A stretch of DNA of 64,000 bases, taken from positions 2,294,001 to 2,358,000 of the forward strand of contig CM051511.1 in NCBI GenBank assembly GCA_028015205.1, written 5' to 3'. Below the pieces are notes generated by a model that made no database searches, was not told the DNA's origin, and saw nothing but the letters and a program-made list of their open reading frames with translations. The DNA comes from Mytilisepta virgata. Taxonomy: Eukaryota; Mollusca; Bivalvia; Mytilida; Mytilidae. Made by a program: the position numbers and the translations under genes. Positions 44,301 through 56,300 of the stretch are shown piece by piece. The stretch's first letter is position 1, and every line of letters starts with the position of its first letter.

Positions 44301-47300
44301 GAAATATACAATTAGTCACCAAACATCAGAATTTTTTCCAATAACATGCATCATTAGTGAATTAACATATTTTCATTATTTTCTTTAGAAATTAATTTAT
44401 TTCACGACTTTCAAGAGTTTGGGTGGCTTCACAACTGCTGAATATATATTTTATTGGAAATATTAATAACCAACTTTGGTAGCCTTGAGCTGTTATCTGC
44501 TCTTTGGTAGGGTTGATGTCTTTTTGACACATTCCCCGTTTCCATTCTCTATTCAATTAAACTCTAAAGTCATGATACTAAACTATAGTGATAAATGGGT
44601 GAGTATTGTCCATGTGTAGTAGTAGTAGTATTGTGAAGAGAATCACTGTATTGGTCCCAGGCAAAGCCGAGTAACGAAACAGTTAATTACATTATTTAAA
44701 AGTTTGCTTCAAAAATTTAACTCCCCCTTTCCATCAATAATAACTGCTGTCAATTTTTTTTATGCCTTGCCACGATTGGGACTGGGGCATATAGATTTAG
44801 CCTTGCCAGTCCGTATGTACGTCCTGATTCGGTTAAGTTTTGTGTTTTGCTCCATTTCTTAGAAACCAATATCAATGATGTTTCACCACTACAGTCCTCT
44901 TGTATAGTACAACGCAGTTAGCAAAATTTGGGTCGCTATGACCTACATTTCATGCTTCAGTGACATTGGTTAAGTTTTGCGTTTAGGTTCATTTCTCAGA
45001 AACCTATAGTAATATATCAATGATATTTCACCCCTCCAATCCTCTTGTATGGTATAATGTAGTTCAGCAACACTTGGGTCACTATGACCTACATTTCATG
45101 CTTCAGTGACTTTGGTTAAGTTTTGCATTTAGGTTCATTTCTCAGAAACTACAGTAATATATCTATGATATTTCACCACTTGATTTCATCCCAAAACTTT
45201 GAAAATACAAAAATGTTATTAGGTAATAAAACAGTTATTGAATATGTAGCAAGGCAAAAGACAAGAAATTTTTCCCCTTGTTGCTGGGAACAGCTCAAGT
45301 GTTCTTTTGACTTCAGCCGTTGGCTTCGGGCAGTAGAACACTAAACTGTTCGCAGTACCTTGGGAAAAATATTCTGGTCTATTGCCTGGCTACACATTAA
45401 ATAACTGCATAATACTTACCTAACCTGTATTTGCCCTGTTTCCATTGATATTTTCCCTGTTTTAGTCTATAGTTGCCCTGTTTTGCCCATATTTGGACCA
45501 TTTCAGTTCTTATTTCTTGTATCCCTGTCTGAATTCTCCAATAGGCCATTTTCCGTTGTATTTTTACTCTTTACTCAATAAATGAAAGTTTTTAGATTTC
45601 AAAAACAGTTAAGCTAACTTTATACAAGTTTTGTATGAAACAACTATCACATTGTCGATGGGCAGGTTCTAGTATAATATCGGTATACATAAAAATTATT
45701 TTAGATATGGAGTAGTTGAGAAAACATCTTATCATACCAAGGATGCAGATAAAAAATGGAAATAGATGATAACATGTATTTGTGTAATTAAGTTTTAATA
45801 GTTCCTAGTGTTTATAACAATTTACATGTACATGTATATTTGTTTCTAGGTTTAGTACACTGGAAAGAATACTACAAACACTTCCTTATTGCTAAAGGTT
45901 ATGAGACATCTGTAATTGATAAATATTTACAAGATTATGAAGATGAAAGACTATTTCTAAAGGAACATGGTAAGTTTTTTTGGATTTTTTTCAACAGGTT
46001 TTCAGTGAAGAAAACAAGACTTTATCTATTTTCCTGTCAAAAAGAATAAATTGATGTATAAATTTTATTAAGGATGCTCGCTGGTCATGTTTTGGTCTTT
46101 TTGTCAGATTTTCGTAATCCTCGGGTTTTATCCATTTCTTAAACATTAAATTTTTTGCCCATGAACCCCCACTTTTTCTTTTATAATTCAATCATATATT
46201 CATTAATATGGTATTTGACAAAATTTTATGAAATCCTTTTTATTTTTTCATACATTTTTGAGAGACTGAAGTTGCCAATGCAAAGACAATGAAAAATCTA
46301 GAGAAAACCTATTTCCTGCAAATTTTCAAGGCTTTATAGCTCTAAAATGAGCACATGAACCTATATTTTTTTCTTGCTTATTTTTTTACTATTCATATGT
46401 TTTCTCAAACTAAAGCACCTATTTCAAATCCTATTTATTTCCTATTAGACCAGCGATCATCCTTAATAGAGGTTTTATACCAATCTTTTATAACATTATC
46501 ATGTTAATTCTGATTATTTATCACCAATAACACAAATAATTTTACTTCACTGAGTTTTTGATTTGATTAGAATTTACTTATAAACTAAAAACACAAATTT
46601 GAATTGGGAATGGTACGAAAACATAATAAATTATTTTGCACTGGGCAGGGTTCAGATATGACCAGTCTTGGGATAAGAAATAAAAAAAAAATAGTTTGTG
46701 TTGTTAAAGAATTGTTTTAATTCTGATTGTAATTTTTTCATGCATTTTAAGTTATATGAAGTTTGCTTGTTAGGTATATTTGTCCTCTTCATACACATAA
46801 TACATAATTAATGTAGATTATATTTTTCATTAAAATTACTATTGATTACAAAAAAGTAAGAGTTATTTATGAAAATGTAAGGATAAATAATAAATATACC
46901 TAATTCCAGTATTAACAGAAAGCCAATTTTATATGGTCGATATTATGACTTCTGGTGGTGTTAATTTCTGCGGACCAAGTTTGGTTACTTTGATGCCGAT
47001 CTGTCATCCAAGATGGCTGCCAGTGGGGGACTTAGTTAAACAGGACCCTATGGGAAATACATATAAAAATCTTCTTCTAGAGGACTGCTGAATGGATCGA
47101 ATCCCTGATGAGGTGCTGACCAAGTGTTGTCACTTTGTTGCCGATCCGTCATCCAAGATGGCCTTCAGTGGGGGACAGAGTTTAAGATAGGACCCTATGG
47201 GAAATAAATATAAAAATTGTCTTTTAGAGAACCACTGAATACATTAAAACCCAACATAGTATTCCATAGGTTTGGTAAAGTTAGTGCCTAGCAATCATAC

Positions 47301-50300
47301 ATTAAAATAATCAACAGAATTAGCAATTGTTTGAAACAATTGAATTTCAAACATTGCAATTCCATCTTTGGTAAATAATCTGGAAGACTCTCAGACCTTT
47401 AATATTTGTGAAAAGTACCTAACAGCCATATATACATTTCAGCTTTTGCATTTTTATTACTGCTAACATTTTTGTACATATTTTTATGACTTTTAGATTT
47501 TACCTTATTTCAAGTCATTTGTAGACTGAACTTAAAAAGCAAAATACAAATCTGTATCAAGAAAATAGTGCTGCATAGAATTAAAAGTTTTCTTTTGAAT
47601 TTAAAGACAGAGATCAGTTAGTGCGATACAAATTCAGATGGACTGATGTTGAACAGATGCCAATGGATAACCAGCTAAATAAAGAAGAATTCTTAGCTTT
47701 CCGTCACCCAGAACAGAGTAAATTGGCATTGGGTAAAATGGTAGAATCTCTCATAAATTCCCTGGGTAAGACATTAAAATGTGAAAATTTATTTTAGATG
47801 GACATTAATAAGATTAATTTGATCTAAGAGTTACAACGATTTTAGTATATTTTGATTTTGATGTGTTTTTGTTACAAGATTAATTGTAAACAAACATTAA
47901 TAAGTAAATTCTTGAGACGAAAGTTCTACTGCCTTAAAAGTAGGGCATCTGCCTTCAATAAATGGTGAGCTTTTATGCACCTTTTGATAACAACCAGATG
48001 AAATTCAACGAAAAACCATAAAGTAATCTAAGTTTAAAACTCCAAAAAGTAGTGTAATAAGGAAACACAATCACTTATTGATGATTTATATTGTTGGTCA
48101 TTATCACTCTTCTAGGTATGTATCGATATATAGACATTTACAAAAGTTATAATCACTTTTCCAGGTCTATATAAAATGTATGGACATCATCACAAGTCAA
48201 TTTCTGTCTTCAAGGTCTATATAAAATGTATGGACATCATCACAAGTCAATGTCGGTCTTCCAGGTCTATATAAAATGTATGGACATCATCACAAGTCAA
48301 TATCTGTCTTCCAGGTCTATATAAAATGTGTGGACATCATCACAAGTCAATATCTGTCTTCAAGGTCTATATAAAATGTATGGACATCATCACAAGTCAA
48401 TATCTGTCTTCAAGGTCTATATAAATGTGTGGACATCATCACAAGTCAATGTCGGTCTTCCAGGTCTATATAAAATGTATGGACATCATCACAAGTCAAT
48501 AACATTCTTTTAGGTATAAACATGATAAATCAAATGTGTGGACATCATCACAAGTCAATATCGCTCTTCAAGGTCTATATAAAATGTGTGGACATCATCA
48601 AAAGTCAGTAACCTTCTATGTACCCTTATTTTTGGTGTATACCGGTAGGTGGGTACTTTTTTCCTCTGAAGTGCTGGGCTGGACCTATGCACTGCATCGA
48701 CCTATTTAAGTTTTTTTTTGGGAATTTCATAAACCCCAACCCACACTCTATAGTACTATTAATAAAATGATTTATTAACTGTGCTTTAACCTATACACTG
48801 CATTAACTTATAGTCGGAAAAGTACAGTATATACAAAATGTGTGGACATCATCAGAAGTGAATATTACTCTTCCAGGTGTATATAAATGTATGTACACCA
48901 TCACAAGTCAATATTGCTCTTCCAGGTCTATATAAATGTGTGTACACCATTACAAGTCAATATTACTCTTCCAGGTGTATATAAATGTGTGTACACCATC
49001 ACAAGTCAATATTACTCTTCCAGGTGTATATAAATGTGTGTACACCATCACAAGTCAATATCACTCTTCCAGGTCTATATAAATGTGTACACCATCACAA
49101 GTCAGTATTACTCTTCCAGGTCTATATAAATGTGTGTACACCATCACAAGTCAATATCACTCTTCCAGGTCTGTATAAATGTGTGTACACCATCACAAGT
49201 CAATATTACTCTTCCAGGTCTATATAAATGTGTGTACACCATCACAAGTCAATATTACTCTTCCAGGTCTATATAAATGTGTGTACACCATCACAAGTCA
49301 ATATCACTCTTCCAGGTCTATATAAATGTGTATACACCATCACAAGTCAATATTACTCTTCCAGGTCTATATAAATGTGTGTACACCATCACAAGTCAAT
49401 ATCACTCTTCCAGGTCTTTATAAATATGTGTACACCATCACAAGTCAATATTACTCTTCCAGGTGTATATACATGTAAATGTGTGTACACCATCACAAGT
49501 CAATATTACTCTTCCAGGTCTATATAAATGTGTGTACATCATAACAAGTCAATATCACTCATTCCAAGTATATATAAATGTGTGTACACCATCACAAGTC
49601 AATATTACTCTTCCAGGTCTATATAAATGTGTGTACACCATCACAAGTCAATATCATTCTTCTAGGTCTATATAAATTTGTGTACACCATCACAAGTCAA
49701 TATTACTCTTCCAGGTCTATATAAATGTGTGTACACCATCACAAGTCAATATCACTCTTCTAGGTCTATATAAATGTGTGTACACCATCACAAGTCAATA
49801 TTACTCTTCCAGGTCTATATAAATGTGTGTACACCATCACAAGTCAATATCACTCATTCCAGGTCCACATAAAATGTTTAAACAAGTCCATATGAAACTT
49901 CCAGGTCTATATAAAATTTGTGGACATTATCACAACAGTACAAATATAACTGGTAAAGACTTCCAATCAATATTGAAGTGCTTTCGTGGTATCTGAATAA
50001 GAAGTTTGATGTTTTGAAATTATACAGATAATTACAACAGAAAGTAAAGTAACTTCATAATTAATACACATTTTCTTATCATTTACCAGATACCGATGAG
50101 AATGGTGAATTGACAGAGTCGGAATTTATTGCACTACCTGTAGGGGATGTTGAGGATCCAGAACAACTGAAGATGGATGCAGACTATCAGAAAGAGAGAC
50201 AAAAAGAATTCCGTAATTCTTTAGACGCTAATAAAGATGGAACTGTCACCAGACAGGAAATAGAGGTAAGATTTGATAAAGCTATGATGCAGTATATATA

Positions 50301-53300
50301 AAATTGAATTTAGCGCTCCAAATTTTTTCTTTCTTGACACTTGATAGGCTTTTAATTACTAGCAGACATGGGTGTCCTTAATGCAGCAGGACAGGAATAT
50401 ACATGTTGTCATGCATCTTGCGTCATCACACTTTTCTTCTATCCTCAACTACTCGTAAACCACTCAAAGGAATTTGATGAAACTTTCTCTGTGCATTAAC
50501 CTTAAAAAAAAGGGGGGTAAAAATTTCTATCCTCAACTACTCCATAACTGCCCAAAGGAATTTGATGAAACTTTCTCTGTGCATTAACCTTAATGCACAG
50601 GTGTGCATATATATTTCATTTTTAGAAAATTTAAAAATTTTTTTGGTAAAAATTGACATTTTTGAAAAAAAAGGGGGGGGGGGTTCAAAACTTCTATCCT
50701 CAACTACTCCATAACCGCTCAAATGAATTTGATGAAACTTTCTCTTTGCATTAACCTTAATGCAAAGGTGTGCATATATATATTTCCTTTTTAGAAAACT
50801 TAAATTTTTTTTTTTTAAAATGAAAGTACACAGCTCGTCTTTATTTCCAGAAAATATAATGAAACCATCATCTCTATAAATTGACAAATGTAAAATATAT
50901 TAATGAGACTACTCCCAATCCGTCTAACTAAATACGACCAACGAAATTATAAAATAACGTCTGCCATATTGTAAATTCCGTGAACAATTTAATCAGAATC
51001 ACAAAAACACTTGTTAACAAGTATTCTAACGTATGAAGAAAGCGTGAAGTGATTTCCTTTGTAAAACTAGCATCAGGAACAGAACCAACGGACATGTTAA
51101 AAATTCTGAATAAAAAAAAAAGATTGAGATTTGATACAAAAAAACGAATTCTACTCGGCAGGATTTTTTGGGGTTGGTAGCGTTTGAGCAAACAAACATG
51201 TTTTTTATTCTGGCCTCATTCACACTTTTCCAATATCTTCTTTTATTTCTGTGATATATGATGATAAATTTCACAATTTTCAGTATTTTAAATGATATTA
51301 TTAAATATTTGTGTTATCTATAGATTTATGTAAATGGAGTTTCAATGTCATACTTTTCTTACAAATATGACAGCAGAGATTGATCTTTCTTGGCTGGATT
51401 TTCCTTCTGGATGATAATCTCTTACAAGTCGGTATAAGACTCTCAGGTTTGACTTTTGGTCCTAATTTTCCAACTTTTAAGCGAGTATATACGGTAATTA
51501 TTCTTGTAGAGATCTACTGCCAATATAAATGAAAACATAGGAAGAATCTGGCAGTATGTGGTTTTCAGTAAATTTTAGAAAGTGTCATTATTCAATACAA
51601 TTGTAGGGATAGCAGTGCACAGAAAATTTCTTAGAACTACTGGTTACTTGACGTTGCTCCTCCAAACAATATTCACTAATTAGTCCAAATTCTGCTCGGT
51701 TATCCCTATAAAACTGATATCATTAGAAAGCTCGTTTTCTGTAGATTAATATGGTACCAGATCAAATATCATTTCATAACGTACAATTCGCGTTGTATCA
51801 ACTTTAAAAGAACGTAGTTTCATATAAATTCTCGCAAATGTTCATTTTTAGACCGACGACGTTGCTGTCATTTTTTCGTCTCCTTTGCGATTTCCGAAAT
51901 CGGAGAAGGTGGTTGGTACGTAGCTACACCGAGGGGCGGTTTAAAATGAAGAAGAGATCCCGTAAAATAAATTCTGACATGTTTCCAAAGTATTCTGTAG
52001 TTATTTGAGGAAATAAAAGCGAAAACAAAACTTCATTTCATTTTTTCAATAATTCGTTCTCAACTTTTTGTTTCAAAACTACCATACCCACAAATTAAAA
52101 TATCTCTAAAATCGCAATCCTATCAGCCGATGTTGTTGTGTCGTCTGCCACAACCCCCTGAAGATGCACGAAGTTGGCTGCTGGACGAAAAAAGATGAAA
52201 ATAAATTACCAAAACGTTCGTGACGTTACGGGCTGGACATCGGATAACGTTGATCGACTTGTGCTTTACAAACAACTTCCCGGTATGTAAAAAAATGTAT
52301 TATGGTCTTAATTTCCCAGCATTTCGTAAACTTGGTGTTTTCTTAGTTTCAAAAGTCACCAAAAAGTGAAACTTGAAATCCCAGTGATAAAATTTTTGTG
52401 TAGAAAGTAATTAAGTGTGTAAGTTCAAGATTTAGAACAATGATCTACAATTATAAAAATAACTTATACTGATCATGCGAAAAAACGCAACAGTGCCGAA
52501 TGTCTGTATAAATGTTCTTACTTTGACAGAAAAAAAAATCTGCTATCTATTGAATCTTGAAAAAACACATATTAATTTTAAAAATAACTTATACTTATCA
52601 CTGTAAAAAAAAAAAAACGCAACAACTCCGAAATATATGTCAGTATGCTGCCAGAACAAAAGCATTATCAGAGAGTTTTAAAAATAACTTATACTGATCA
52701 GCGTTAAGAAAAACGCAATACCACTAAAATGTAGGTAAATTTCTTTAAAAAAATAAAGATCTACCGAATCAAAACTTACAATACTCTACAATAACGTATA
52801 CTGATCACTGAAATTTTCTCAGTAGCTATAGTGAACCAAAAAAAAAAAACAAAAAACCAAAAAAAAAAAAAAAAAAACAAAAAACAAAAAAACAAAAACA
52901 AAAAACAAAAACAAAAAACAAACAAACAAACAAACAAACAAAAAAATCCCTAATAACACACTTCAGTTACTGTTAATTTATGAAAGGTAAGGAGTCGATC
53001 TTCCTCTTTCATAACTCTGTCTGATTTTACAGCTTGATTATTTTGGAATTTGAAATTGCTCTTCAACATGTTTGATTAATTTTCAGTTTGAAATTAACAT
53101 TTAGGATTTAAGCACAATTAATGAATCCTTATTCGACGATATGTGCACATTTGGTATCACGTAATATTTATAATCATATATGTAAAACAAAAACACACAA
53201 AGAAAACAATATTTTAAGAAATAAAAATATTTGAAAAGATAAATACAAATAAGTTTAATAACTTAACTTTTTTTACAGATAAATCTGGCCAGTGCAGATT

Positions 53301-56300
53301 GAATTTTGAACTTTCTTACCTTCTTTTGGGTGCAATATTTGACAGAAATGAATATTTTAATCTGAAGCAGGATAATGTTATGCTTTCCATAAATGCTATA
53401 GAAAATGAAATATATGAACCTCGAGTCGACTCTTTAAAGCGGCATATTTTGAAGAGATTTAAGACAGCAGAATGTTTAGATCCATCCACTGTAAATGAAT
53501 ACCTTTCTACAAAAGTTTCTATACTGTATAATTGTTCCGATGATTTTAGTTGCTCTAATAACATTACTAATGGAGACTTCATGAAAATGTTCGTTAAAAT
53601 GTTGAAATCTCATACCGTAAAAGAAATAAATATCCATTTTCACAAAATTCTTGGAGTTGACAAAGTACAGTCATCCCCTGCCGCTTTGAATAAAAAGTAC
53701 AAACGAATGGTTGAAATGAGAGCTAAACTTCAGAAAAACAATCAAACCATTGAATTAGAACATCTACTAAATGCAAATTTCACCCTACCTAGTGCATGTG
53801 TTTCCAGGGTTCCGACAAAAGTCGGTTCCAAACGAGAAATTCAATCTAAAACTTATGATCAGTTTTATACTAATTTTCGTAGATGCAAATCAAATTTGGA
53901 ATCGGTCGAATCCAAACTTGAAATTTCTTGTGAAATAATTGAAGATTTTAAACAAGACTGTGAAACTGCTCTAGACGAGATTTACGACCTACAGGACGAG
54001 ATAGATGAACTTGTTGATGAATGTTGCAGCCAAAAACATACTATCAATTCGCTTAAAGCTAAATTAGGTATAATTGAAAAGAAATACAAGACTCAAAGTG
54101 ATATACTTAATCAAACATCGCAGCGTTATAACTACCGTGAATTTAGAAAATTTCAGAAAAGAGAAAGTTATCACAAAAAAGTAATGAATTCACAAAAGGA
54201 TGAAATCAAGAAATTGAAACTGGATGTAGAAAAACTTGAATCAGTCGAATCGAAAAAACGTAAATCAAACAAAAGCTTGGCGTACTACAAAAAACAAAAT
54301 TCTGATTACCGAGAAAACGACCAAATGCAAAAACAGCTAATATCTGATTTACAGAAACAGTTAGCGGATAAAAATCGAAATATTGATAATTTAGTGACTC
54401 AGGTAAATGATCTCCTGGGTGAAAATTTGTCTGTAGAAACAGTTTCTGATGGTCAGTATCTTCCGTCCGTCCGTCAGGTAGTTCAGGATCTTCATTCATT
54501 TGGAGTCGGAGTAAAGCACATTGGTCAAACAGTAAAATCCGTTCTCAAACATATGTTAGGAATCGATAATGTTAAATTTCCGTGCGAGTCATCAAACAGG
54601 AGGATAATTTTAGAGTCAAATTTACTGGCAAAAATGCAGGTTGGAGAAAAAATTTTAGAGCACGGATCGAATACTTTGCACTTCGATGGAACTACCGATG
54701 CACAGAGACACTTTCTCGGCTTTCAGATTTCTGTTCCAAATGAAAATCTGTCCTTATCAATGTCTGAGAACGTCCGAGCTGACACACAGACCCAGGTCAA
54801 CACACTAAAACAGGTTTTCACAGATTTGTCTGATATCATGTCTTCGTCTGACGAAAATAAAGAACAAATTTACGCAAAACTGATGATAAATATTAAAAAC
54901 TTAATGTCTGATCAGCATATTGTTAACAAGAATTTCCTGGAAGAATTTTCAAAAATGAGAACTTCCTTTCTGGAACGTTTTGAAACGAATTGGTGTAATA
55001 TGTCTGATGCTGAAAAGGAAAAAGCCTCCCAAATTAATCAATATTTTTGTCATCTGCATGTGCTTAGTAACATGGGTGATCATGCAAACAAGGCTCTAAA
55101 AGAGTATGAATACATTTTTACCGGTGGTACAGGAAATTTGGGTCGTAATTGTAGTGATGAATTTTCGGCATGGACTGATAAGGATAGCGCAGCTATAAGG
55201 TGCATTCGAATTGCCTGTAACATCTTTGTTTCTGGTGGTAGTGCTACGTCCGGCTGTCCAGAAGACTTTAAATCTTACTTATACGCTAATGATAAAACCT
55301 GTAAACTTAAGCGATTCGAACACAACCGCTTCAATATTATATTTGAAAATGCTGGGGCTGTAGTGTACCATAGGGACGATATGGTGGAATTTTTATCGAA
55401 AATGTCCTCATTAAATATGTCACAAAAATCAGTCCTTTCTGACTTGAAAGATGACAATGTATATCAAGAAATTATAGCATTAGCTGTGATCGGAAAAATT
55501 GTAACAACACCGCTACTGAAACTAATCGATAGTAAACAGACGGCCAGACACATTCTTGACTTAAATACACACTTCCATCAGCTTCAAATCAGTTTAAAGC
55601 GATGGTCAAATGAAACAGACGATCTGTTATCCGGCGAGACGGTTTTATTTCCCGATATTCCGCCGATCAATGACCAAGTATTTAAGGTATTGTTCCCATG
55701 GCAAGAGAACGATGAAGACCCTAAATTTGGCGATGTTACATCTGAAGCTGCTAGTTTGATTTGCACACATTTATATCTAACCGTTTCTCGTCTTTTGAAA
55801 AACCAGCTTCCGGGTGGTTGTCATGACCCCAATGATGAATCTAAACGTCAAGAATCAATCACTGTTCCTAAACATAACAGAGCTAGTGAGAAAAATTTTG
55901 CGGACTTAAAACAAATTCGGCATTTTAAACCAAATGCATCAATTGAACATATTGAAGCTACGCTAATGTGGATCAATAACAAAACTGTTGAGTGGCTTGA
56001 TGCTATGGAAACTGATGTGAAAAATGCCAAAATTACTCATGCGATGAAGCGTGCTCCCGAATACATAGCTAAATGGCAAGAACGGAGGAAGGAATTGAAA
56101 CAAAAAAGATTAGAAAAACTGAATGAAAAAGAACGCGAAAAGACTAAGCGAGAAGCTCATCGTTTGTTAAGTAGACAGAACGCGATTGAATCCTTGACTG
56201 ATTTAGGTGTTCAGCCATGTAAAACACTGGAGGATATTGATAATTTAATAAGAAACTGTGTTACTGAACGGAATAAAGAATCCTTCCTGAAATCACAGAT

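Noticed and set aside
48328..49675. Frames encoding YKMYGHHHKSI / YKCVHHHKS repeats
   Set aside because: By-products of the 49/50-bp minisatellite; frames shift between units.
48165..49870. CRISPR-like appearance of regular repeats
   Set aside because: Units are contiguous with no unique spacers, the setting is an animal intron and no cas genes are present. It is a minisatellite.
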